Shown piece after piece: positions 27,101 to 38,881 of a DNA stretch of 64,000 nt (position 1 is its first letter; each line of letters starts with the position of its first letter). This stretch comes from Datnioides undecimradiatus (taxonomy: Eukaryota > Chordata > Actinopteri > Lobotiformes > Datnioididae). The position numbers were made by a program, and so were the translations under genes. The notes under the pieces are model-generated. The model had not been told where the DNA came from, did no database searches, and worked only from the letters and a program-made list of their open reading frames with translations. The stretch covers positions 3,889,477 to 3,953,476 of the forward strand of contig WARS01000025.1 of NCBI GenBank assembly GCA_008933995.1, in the 5' to 3' direction.

Positions 27101-30100
27101 CACACAAACACACATGACTCACTTCACCCTTTAATTCCAGGTCATTAACCTAATTGGCATTATGTGCTTTGAAACTGTTAGAGTTCTTTTTCCCCTTTTT
27201 TCGCTTTCTCTATTCTACTTTTATTTCCATCTCTCAGCGTCTTCCTTGCTTTATCTCAGTAATTGTCTTTTTTTATTCTATTACATTCTCCCATTCAACA
27301 ATTACCTCTAAATTTGCATATCAACCGGAGGAGGTACTGCAGATCTTCCTTTCATCCTCCCTTTTGTTCAAGTTATCAAACCAAGAACACACTTTTAGTC
27401 TTTGCAAAGGTCACACAGACATGACACAGCACTCTACCAAGTTGTTCATCCCCCCAGGTCGCCCCAATCTAATATCCATATTTTCTTAAATGGATGTGAG
27501 CACGGTTCCAAATACATTGCATTAACAGGATTATGCTTTTAAGGCTTCAAACTACAACACGCAGTGCAGATATGGTGAGCAGAGGTGATGCTGGGTTATA
27601 GATATGTATATTTTTTTTCCCCATTTTCCTACGTAGCAGTTATACAGCGGCACTCTTAGTGGAAGTGTTGCTGAAGGGGAACATCATAGGAGAGTGCAAA
27701 GTGTGCATGAGTGCACTTTCGATAAAGTGCGGTCACGGGAGAGCGGGTGAGGGATGACAGTCTAACGTAAAAATCACTCATAGTGATTTACTCAGTCTGA
27801 ACGTGTGTGTGCGTGTGTGTGTGTGCGCGTATATGTAGGGTGTGAACGCACGTGTGTCCATACTTGTGCCTTGTTTTTCATCATCTCCTCAATTCCTGAA
27901 TCTGCATCCCGTCCTCGTGAAGCTAATTCTCTTTATTCTCTTTGCATTTCCTCAAGCATAAACAACAATAGTTAAAACGTCTCAAGTCAATTAAGCCAAA
28001 TTGTGGTTATAGATTTGGGGTTCCAAGAAATGTGGCACCCCGAGGACTCATTTAATGATAATGTAGTGTACTTGTTAAGCAGGAAAAATGAGATCTGTTT
28101 TCAGCCTGTCATCTACTCATTGGCTGCTCAAAATATGGTTCCATCTGGCTCGCCGTTTCTCTTTATTTGCATTGTGTGTGTGTGTATGCATGTGCGTGCG
28201 TAAACATACCATTTAAGCCTCGCTATTCAGACAGATGTGTCTGTTTCCCTGCCAGGTACTGTATACAGATACAAAGTGTGTGCGCGTGCGTGTTATTGTG
28301 TTAGAGTGTGTATGGGAAGGAGAAGGCTGATGTACTTAGGCTGGAGAGCATCTCGTCTGACGTTACATAAACAAGGAGTGACAGCCGGGGAAGAAGGGAG
28401 AGAGGGGTGGTGAAGCGAGGAAGTGAGTCATGAAGAGGGCGATAAGAGAGGCTCGCCAGTCAAGAGAGTTGATCGAGAGAGGGGATCAAGTCAGAGTCAC
28501 TGTGTACTATAGGCTTCATAAGAGTTGTGTATGAAATAGTGTTGAAATCCAATCACAGAAAATAAAACTGAACTGCTAAACCAAGTTATTATCACACTGA
28601 CAGTCATATTATGGTCATTATTTTAATTAGTTGTATTAATGGTTTCTGGTGTCAGATGTACCAAGCCTCCAACCCAGTATCAGCTGTTATACTAAGATAA
28701 AGTCTGTTCACAACCTGCACCCCTGTGTGTTGTTACTGCAGTACAATAATGGCGATAGGGTCTAATGGACTAGCATAGCATAGCATAGCATTTAACTATA
28801 ATAATTAAAATTGTATCTGTTGTACTCCCACAAAGGGAGTACAATTACAAGTAGGTTCATATTACAAGTAGAAGTAGTAACTAAACGAGTAGTAATAGCA
28901 GACATGGCACAAACTGAATTGTTAGTATTGGTAAGTGACTAAAACTGTAGTAATAATGAGACGAATGCTAATTGTACCTGTGGTGTAGTACAACATGTAA
29001 TTTGAATTATGTACTTTAGGTTGGTTTTGCCTAGCGGTAGGAGCCACGGCAGTATTTAAAGTAGAGTGGAGTAGCAATATTAGTCAGACACTGACTGCTA
29101 GACACTAGTTCCTAGAAGAGTACAAGTAGTGTATTAGTAGTAGCTGTGGTAGTAATAGTATTGCTATAGGAGTAATGGAAGACACAGGTCAAATGGTAGA
29201 ACTATCAAATGTAGAAGTACAAGTAAAAGAAGCAGCATTATTGTAGAAGCAGTAGTAATAATAGACATGGGTTAAGTATCGGTGACTAGAGTAATACACA
29301 GTAACTTGAACAGTTGCAGCAAAGTCATAGTATACTCTAGTGAAGGAGTGGCTGTAGGGATAATATACATAGTGAATGTGGCAGTGGTAGCGTTAGTAGT
29401 GATAATCAGAGGTACTAGGTGTAGCACGAGCAGTACAAATGGTAGTAATGACTGCAGTAGTAATAGAAACAAATTGCCCATTTAGCTGCGGCAATGATGG
29501 CAGTGGCATTAGAGCAGGAATAATAGGGGTAGTTGTAATAAATGAAAGGGTAGAGTTGGTGGTAGTGCTAAATGAAATAGCGTACAGCTCATAGTATGGT
29601 TACTGTGAGGGGGTTTTGCTGTGATCTTACGCAGTGTTAGCATGGCATCAGGCAGTACTGTAGACTCAGCTCTCTGACTCTTTTCTGCTGGAGCAGCATG
29701 TGTCACAGTCAAGTACTCACCTCATTAACTCGCTTTGTTCACAGTAATCCATCTTCATGTACTGCGTGTGTACGTGCCTGTACCCCAGTGTTTCCCGTGG
29801 AACAACAAACACAAAAAGATCTGAGGCTAAGGGCGAAGTCTTGACACCGCTACAAACCGCGCGTTTTAAGGATTTTGAGAGCGTCATCTCTCTCTTTTGA
29901 ACGTCCTGTTCATAACCATCAACAGGCCATCGGGTTTATCTTGAGCTGGTGTTGATAGCTTTGGAGTAAACCACATGAAAGCCAGTCCGAGTGTTTAAAA
30001 AAAAAAAAAAAGAACTTTAATTTCATAGTTCGATTATCATTCCACTTTGTACCTCGACAGAACATCTCACATCAAAGCAAGGAAAACTTTAAAACCTCAC

Positions 30101-33100
30101 AACTTGCTTCCAAAGTCACCTTTCACTTCAAAACCTCATTTCACCTCCAAATCGCCCACGCTGTACTTATCCCCCCTGAACTCATTGGACGGGATGTTTT
30201 GCTTTTTTAATTAAAGTCATTAAGCTGGGGATGTCAGGTAATAGGAGGATTTTCTGCTCGGAGGGATTGTATGCGTGCGTGAGTCTGTGTGTGTCTCTTG
30301 GCAGCTGTGGCACGCAGAAGATAGCCGTGGCCCGGTCTCATCCCTGGTGTCCGTGTGTGGCTAATACTTGCAGTGAGCAGAGGGGTGCTGTGACCAAGAA
30401 GCACATGAGTTGACTTTTATCTTTGGTGGATATCCACAGATCCGACCATGCCATCAGTGAATGTGCCGCTGCTCCCATCATGTTGTTATATTGTAAGAAA
30501 TGTGCCTTGAAATTAAATTGTTGTTTTCCTCTGTCTTCCTTCCCATCGCTCTTCCTCTTCCCATTTCTCCTCCCCTTCCTGACTGTGCTCAGTTGCGTGG
30601 TGGATGAAATGGACTTCTCAGGCATGGAGCTGGACGAAGCACTGAGGAAGTTTCAGGCCCACATTCGTGTCCAGGGAGAAGCCCAGAAGGTGGAACGTCT
30701 GATCGAGGCCTTCAGGTAATTAAAAGCAGCAGCTGCTGTCAGAGTCTGGGTTTATCTTGCTGTATTCTCCTCGGTATTACACAGAGCTGCCATTTCTACT
30801 GAATTCCAGATACTTCAATTTTAATATGGTTTTCTGGTTTTTCATTAACCCCCAGAGGACACGCAATTTATTTACCATGTAATAAATAAATGAACAATTA
30901 GTGAGCAGCTACAAATCAAACTTTATATCGTAGTTAACAGTTAACATTTAGTAAATTAAGAGCACATCTGTGCCATTTTTTCCAATGCTATGTCAGAGTG
31001 TAAGTTAACTTTGGCCGCTGTCTTCTGCTCTACTGGCCAGCCTCAAGCATCGCATTAAAGTCTAAGTATAGCTATGACAACACAAACAATGAAGCATCAC
31101 TAGCCTCTGTCTTTCTCGTCCATGTAAGCTAAGCAGCTAAACACGGTACAACCGCAGGATCTTACATTAAATACTGACTAAAGACACAGCACTGTTTCTG
31201 TGCAGGAACACGAAGCCTGACAGACAAGTGGTCACTTGCTATTGAACAGACGTGCACGTTATCGCATGACAAATCCATTAATATTTGGAAAACTGAACAG
31301 AGAGCAACTGGATATGCGGATTTGTCATCTTGCAGGTTATGCTAAATATTCCTCATTTGTCACACTGTTGTCAATTCTTTTCCACTGTAATGTAACTCTG
31401 GGCGTGTTGATGTTTGAGTGGGTGTAAAAAGTGAAATGAAAAAGTGTCACTCACGAATTACCTCTGGGGCCAAACTTGTCTCTCAGTGCTTTAAGATGCA
31501 ATTCACAGGTTTTTTGATCATGAAATGTGCCTACAACAAGTTCTGAAGACAAACTAAAAAGGTACAGACGTGATTTTTCTTTTTTTTTTAATGATATGAG
31601 CTCTGTTTTTTGTAAGAATACATTCAGCCTGTACACATCAGGCAAAAAAAAAATAAAAATCAACAACCTGCAAACAAATTAGATACATACGCACATAAAC
31701 TCCTCAAAATATCCAAGGAGTAACAGGGAAATCATGGACGTACGCATGATTTCAAAAGTCGAGTCACACTGCCACACACACACACAAAGTTTTTTCTGTC
31801 CTTTCTGCTCAGCTACAATAAAATGTTGACAATGCAGCCCCTCCCCATCTGAATAGCCAGGCAGCATGTAATTTCTGGCCACAATTTGCGGCAGGGAGAC
31901 AATTTGCGGTGCAGCTGTGGCGCTGTGTGTTAATGCTAACTGTTTGCCGTGGCCCCTCTGGAGTAACAACCACCTGTCACAGTTGTCGAGGTGCCCAATG
32001 AGGAGAAAAACGTCGGCATTGTCATAGTCAGTGGGCAGAGAGGTTGGCGCTGGTAATGTTTGGACATCGGGCTGGCGCTGCGTGTTATCAGGAGCAAGAG
32101 AGAGGGGAAGGGCGAGGGGGAGGTGAGGAGACACGAACTGGGAAAAGGAAGGAAGGAAAGGAAAGGATGGGGAGAAAAGGAGAGAGGGAGGAAGGTTTAT
32201 AAATAACCAGCGTTGCGTAACCGCCACTGCCTCTCTGTGCCTGCCTCCCCTGCTCCTGGGCTTTGATATGCCTCCAAACACACACACATGCACGCACACG
32301 CACGCACACACACGCGCAGAAAGTAAGTGAAGGGATTTGAAGCAGCAGTGAAAGAGAACGAGGGGAGAAGTGAAAAGCAGCCAGCAGCCTCAGTATCTGC
32401 TGCGTCAGTGTGCTAATGAATGAGAAAATATGAGCCAGCTCCCAATGCTGCAGATTTATATTTTCATGTCTGCATCACACTGTGGTGCCCAGATATCCTT
32501 ATTTACTCACCCCGCAGTCACATACAATTGCTGCGTTTTCCGCGATGGTTAATACAGATAAAGATCATGCAACTTGTATAATCTTGCACCAAAATCCATT
32601 CTCGCAGAGTACATAATGAATTTTGGATTACACTCTGTTTAGCAATCTGTAACAAAAGCAAAATTGGTTTTGCAAGACAGCAGCAAATGCCAAATATGAA
32701 GTCTGCCAAATCTATCTCAGTGAGCAGCACCATGTGCCATTTTACACTCTGGTTTTTCTTTTCTGCGCAGAGTAAGAGCACACTTAGACAGAAAGCAGCA
32801 TAAATTGAGCCTTTTTGACTGCATGGTGATACAGTACATTAGGATGTTCTGACAAGGGCATAATTACTAGCTGCTGTCGAGTCACGATTTTCAGACACTG
32901 AGCTGTGAATAAGCATCTGTGTGCAGCACTGTGATTATCACGCTCAAACAAGTGCTGTATGGCGACAAACAGGCATAAAAGCATTGCTGCTTTTATGTAC
33001 GTGTGTGGGGTGAGCAACGAAGTCAGAGGTTCATCATCAAAAAAAACAGTGGAAAGCTGTAGAGTAAAAAGAAGTAGCAATGGTTATTTATATATATTAA

Positions 33101-33665
33101 AATTAATTATCAGGCAAAATAAAGTGTGCATGATAATACAATGATCACCTATCAATCAGCACCGCTTTGTATTATATGTTTCATTTAGGACAAAAAGTTA
33201 TAAAGAGGAGATAAATAAATAAATAAATCTGTACATAAAAACAGCTAAAACTGTTGCGGGGGGGGGGGGGCTTCTCTTGGTAGTGTCTGCAGTCTTGCTT
33301 ACATGCTGCATCCAGGCCTAACAACAAGAGGTAGGTGGTTTGATCCTTGAGAGGTAAAATCAGGGGCAAAACAACATTTAAAAATAATTCTCTCCTGCTT
33401 GCAGAGCTGTGTTCATTTCCTTTTGATAAGCTTTAGCAGCGCTGGAGTGCATTAAAAGCTTTGCCTATGCGTGTGTGTGACAAGGTATGGACCTACTGTA
33501 TGCAGTAGGTCTTTGCAGTGTGTCTTTACACAGTCCCACAGAGACATTAGATTCCAATCATGCGGCTCAGTGGGTCTGCAAAACGGTGCTGCAGCCCCAA
33601 TGTGGAAATGATGACTGATTAAAGTAACGATTACAGTATACACTCCAACACAGGGCCCACAGGGT

Positions 33666-33709
<44 letters not shown>

Positions 33710-33868
33710 ATTCTCTTTTTACTCTGTATATTGCTGCCTCTGATTACTCATTCACTGTAGTTGTACTATTGTATTATTCATCCACAAACCAGGAAGTATC
33801 CATGCACCTCACAGACACAATTTATCCCTCTCCTCTGGGCACTTCTCTCTAAAAACACACACATACAA

Positions 33869-33900
<32 letters not shown>

Positions 33901-36900
33901 GGGCGCAAACACCCAAAAGTAGCTGTCTACAAATCTTTTAGATTCACGGTTTCCATAACCACTCGGCACAGAGGCATTTCCATTCTCCACCTCCGATATT
34001 CAGAGGTGTTTTTTTGAGGACTACATCAAAATGAGCCGGCCCTCTGTCATGTTCTTTTGCAGAAAAGCACCGAGGTAAGGGATTTCATATTTCAAACTTT
34101 ATATTTCTTCTCTCTGGCACAACAACAACCTGCATAAATCCAGCAACCAGGCCCATAAATGTTGGAGAACGTTTAACTATGGCTCAGGGCTCAGCGGACA
34201 CATGCACCCCTCGTTTTTCTGCGTGAGGCGTTGTTCGTGTGTCTATCCGATCAAGTGTTTATGCAGAGAGACGCAGTTTCAGCAGGGCACCCACTGTGAA
34301 GGGCAGCTAACAGCTTCAGATGAAGCCACAAGCTAAATTAAAGCCATAACTCTTATTTTGGTGCGACAGTCTCATGCTCGGCTTGTGTCAAGGCATTTAT
34401 GAGCATGTAGTGTATTGAAGAATGCCTTTAGTGTCGGAGGATGATGTATTATCTGTGTCTTCTCTCCCATATGTTATCCCTTCCTATACCTGTCCCTTAT
34501 ATTTTTCTAATTCATCCCTCTCCCTTACACTTTCCTCGACCTCCACCTTTTGCCTCAAACACTGTCACTTCTTGCAAAATACGCTTCTTGTTTCTTCTCT
34601 TCAGATTTTTACCTTCTTCTTTCTCTACCTCCTTTATGCAAACAGTCAACGCTACTGCATGTGCAACCCCGACGTGGTGCAGCAGTTTCACAACCCAGAC
34701 ACCATCTTCATCCTGGCCTTCGCCATCATTCTGCTCAACACTGACATGTACAGTCCCAACATCAAGCCAGACCGCAAGATGTTGTTGGAGGACTTCATTC
34801 GCAATCTTAGGGGTAAGTGACGCTTGCATCATGGTTGTTTCTAGAGGCGCATTAAAGGAGGTAAAGGAGTTTGTCATTGTTTGACTCATACAGTATCTTT
34901 CTCTGTAGAAGCTCCAAGGGTGCTGTCCTTCATGCTAATGCTAAATGCTAGTGTCAGTATGCTTTCTTAGTTGTGTGTGCTAGCATGCTAACTTTAAGTT
35001 TAATTAAAAACTAATTTAATAAAGCTTGATGGGGACTTTGCTGAGTCTTACAGAGATCTGGCCTTAAAACAAAGTAAACAAATGAAAACGTCGTCCTGAT
35101 CATGATCACACTAAATAAAAGTTAAATGATTTGGTCAAATGGAAAACATATATATCTGAACCAAACATTGTGGCAGTTCACCAAACTAGAGTCAGTACAA
35201 GTCACTGAAAAGTACGAGGCGCGAGGAAAAGTCAACAAAGTCATTTTGTGCAGAGCCCAAAGGAGGAAGCCAACTGTCGTGGCAATCCATCTGATAGTTG
35301 AGAGATTACAGTTTGGACCATAGTGGTGGCACAAAAAGACCATCTTAGTTACCCAGTGACAAGGCAAAAACATGGCAAATAAATACAGCATCTTACCTGC
35401 AGCACTGAGGTACTGCTTTATTTCTGCCATGGTCACCACGGACAGGAAGAAAACTGAACTGCAGTTAAAATATATGGTTTGGAATTTTTCTGTTTTCTCT
35501 TCAGCACACGATGCCACAAAAGAGCTTTTAATATCTGACTGTACAGAGGTGCTGTTCCAGAAATTAGAGAAATTGTTGTCACTATTTTGCAGTAGTTTTA
35601 ATTTTCCCACAATGCTCAGGAGACATGACATGTTGAGAAAATCATTAATGCTGACAGGCCTTTGAGGAAGGCGGTGGAGCCCACAGATGAATCAGTGCAA
35701 AAAGTGTGTCCAACAGTGTTTGGATCCACATCGAATCAAGCGGCTCTGCATAAATGTAGGTGATAAAAACAAGGCAGCGTTTGTGTGTCTGCCCGCCGCG
35801 CTTTACGCATTCACAGCTCATAGCGACACCGACAGAAAACACCTGTAATTCCTGTCTCCCATATGCAGACAGATGCTCATTCGCCGAGCGTTGCGGGAGA
35901 GACGGGAGCGTCGTAGTTATGCTCTCCCTCTGCGCAATCAATCAGGGAACAGTGAGGTCGATGCAGAACAACTTTAATAGATTCATCCAGACTGTTCTCC
36001 ACAATTAAATTAAGTTGGAAAATCAATTTCTGCATCTTATGCAAATTAAAATATGCCACTCTCTCTTGGCCTCTCTATTTGTCTCCTGCTCAGTTTACTA
36101 TGTTTTCTCTGTCTCTCCATCCATTCTCCTATCTTGTTTTGTCTCTGTCAGAATATTATTTTGTCTGTTTATTCATCTGTCTTTCCTTGTTTATATTCTC
36201 CCTGCTTCTCTCTCTCTCTCTCTCGCTCATCTTTTCCCCTCGCTCGTGTCTCTCACGCACGCTGACAGAAGAACAGCTCACTCAAATAATTGGCTGAGGT
36301 GAAATGCAATTATGCACAAGAAACCAATCGTAATGAAGAACCACAGAACATTCATTATCTCAATTAAAACAGACTGTCGTTGTCAGAGCTATTCCACAAC
36401 ATAATACCAACCAGCTTCCGCCATAAATTAATCTGGTATGTTGCCTCATTGAAAAATGAAAATATTTACATCTCAGTCACTGGACGCTTTGTTTTTGAAG
36501 AGGGTGGTCTCAGAGTACACGTTACATCTTCCATCACAGCCTTTGCTAATTAGCATTAACGCAAAACAATGTTGACGCTGGTGGGAATGTTTGGTATTTG
36601 GCTGGTATTTAGTCATGAACCAAAGTACATCTGGCAAATTGTGACCTGATGAAGGCAACCCACCCTATTAATTTAAAGATATCACTAAAAACTACAAATA
36701 CGAGCCTCGTGGTGGGATCACCAAAGTTCACCAAAGTGCCAGAACGTCTGGGAGACAGTTAAGTGAAGAATCTGACCTCCTGTGGAGTAATCAGAGGATC
36801 ACAAGGCATGAGGATTCATCCTCTGACCACCAAGACTGCCATTATGTCATGTTAATTTATGTTATTGAGATATTTCAGCCTAGACCAAAGTGCTGGACCA

Positions 36901-37841
36901 ACCAACGACTAGTTCCCTGCAAAAAGCCAATCTGCTAGCGTGGCTTAAAAAAAGCAGTGAGGTCATGAAAAGTGGAAAAACTGCCAAAAAAACCAAAAAC
37001 CCATGAACATTATTCAGCAAAAAAATGCAACTTATTAATCTGACACTTTACACACATTGCCCCCCCCACCCAACGGACATTTCCTCCTCTCTCCCTCTGA
37101 CTTCATAATGTGCAGTGATGTCTCAGCGGTGTCCCAGGGTGCCTCCCTGTCAACGCCATCACTTGTGGCGGCTTCATTTTCTCCAAACACATCCCGCCCC
37201 ATTGAAAGCTCAATGTACCACGCAGCGCGGCACAGCTGTGCAGATATAACAGGGAGCATCTCGAGGGCAACCTTTCAGCCTAATGACACGCGGCTCTACC
37301 TGCGTCGAAATGCCACGGCCTTGAACTGCATTGTGTTCCAGACAGAAAATCTTCCAGGAGTGAGGCAGGCTGTTAACCTTTCACTCGCCAATTAACCTCC
37401 TCTCACATTGACTTCTGTCATTACTTAATAGAGACAGTGAAAAGACAGAAAGTCAAAGAAGGACAGACGAGGAGACTGAGAGGAAGAGCTGTTTTGCTCT
37501 GCATATTGATTTTTTTCCCCCACAGTCGAGACAAAACAATTATATGCCAGTACAATATGTTTAATATTTTTGCATGTAAGCCAGATCATGTTTCCTCTAC
37601 CGCTGTTAGAGCACCGGTTTTTAACCAGCTAATTAAAAGCAGTCACCCTGAAATGTGTGTATACTCTTGTGTAATCAGCCTATTCCCATCTTAGGTGTGG
37701 ATGACGGAGCAGACATCCCCAGAGACATGGTGGTGGGAATCTATGAAAGAATACAGCAGAGGGAGTTGCGCTCTAATGAAGACCATGTTACCTACGTCTC
37801 CAAGGTTGAGCAGTCCATCGTAGGCATGAAAACAGTAAGGA

Positions 37842-37889
<48 letters not shown>

Positions 37890-38825
37890 AAAGAACACCA
37901 ATACATAAACAACGACTCAACTTAAACCATGTTCACCTGCATAAGTTGATGTTTCTTGGCAACATGAGGCAGCACAAAAAGTGGCACATTAATGTGTAAG
38001 CAAGCGGTTACCCATTTTCACATCCACACATCCACACACACACACATTATCACTGTTATTATTATTATATCATTTTATCTGCTTCTAATATAGAATATAC
38101 CGATTAAAGCAGCTTCAGCTCTAAAACCAGGTCATTTCCTTTAAAGAGTCGAATGAAGTGGTACAGACCCGTGTCACACAAGAAACCAGTAAACTCAAGG
38201 GGATGGAGCCAAATGCAGACAGCAGAAATGAAGTAGAGGCAGTTCAAAGAGTTTAATATGAAAAGAGAGCGTGGACTTATAGGTGGTCGAGGCAGGCAGG
38301 GTCAAAACCAGGAATCAGTCCAACTGAGGCAAAGAAATCCAAAAAGGAAAAGGCAAAGTCCACAAAAAACATAAATCCAAACACAAGGAACTTGAGGAAA
38401 CTTGGGGAATGTAAGCACATGCATGATGACGCTTTGACCACAAACGAAGGTACTGACGCTTGGCAGGGAAGGACAACAAGACACAGGTGAAACAGATCAA
38501 CTAACGAGACACAGGTGACAATGGCACAGGCAGGAACAGGAAACAAGCACATAGAGACGCAAGAGGAAGACGCTCTTCAAAATAAAGCAGGAAGTAATGT
38601 GTAGTAGTGTGTGTGACTGTTTTCCTTATCAGACACAGATTCTTCACGAGTTGTTTGATGTGAACATAATTCATAGAATCACTTGACCGGGACACTGTTG
38701 TACAAATCATACGTTTCATACTGTCTTTATCCCTGCTCTGTTTGTTTTAAACAACAGACTATTTTAGTTTTCTTGGCTCCTCAGAATAGTAGAGGGGCAG
38801 GATTAATCACACCAAAACATGAACA

Positions 38826-38881
<56 letters not shown>

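Larger units (their letters stand above)
30716..34645 (+). other. iqsec3 intron, 3.9 kb
   Basis: No exon is seen. It includes CA microsatellites (33667-33707, 33855-33900), a CA-rich tract at 32278-32316, a G-run (33257-33270) and a 210-codon open frame on the minus strand (31679-32311) with no recognisable domain. Confidence 0.8.
34813..37694 (+). other. iqsec3 intron, 2.9 kb
   Basis: No exon is seen. Two copies of repeat family A lie here in reverse orientation (about 34930-35325 and 36545-36905). A CT-rich stretch is present at about 36055-36260. Open frames of up to 169 codons overlie the repeat and are not credible genes. Confidence 0.8.

Noticed and set aside
35122-35631. 169-codon minus-strand frame
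   Set aside because: It overlies a copy of repeat family A and intron sequence; no recognisable domain.
37057-37395. 112-codon plus-strand frame in a GC-richer part of an iqsec3 intron
   Set aside because: The flanking exons join directly in the family protein and no fitting splice sites were seen. Possibly conserved non-coding DNA, but nothing supports coding.
33667-38876. CRISPR-like or other regularly spaced arrays
   Set aside because: The repeats are simple CA/GT microsatellites without regular spacers, in a vertebrate intron.
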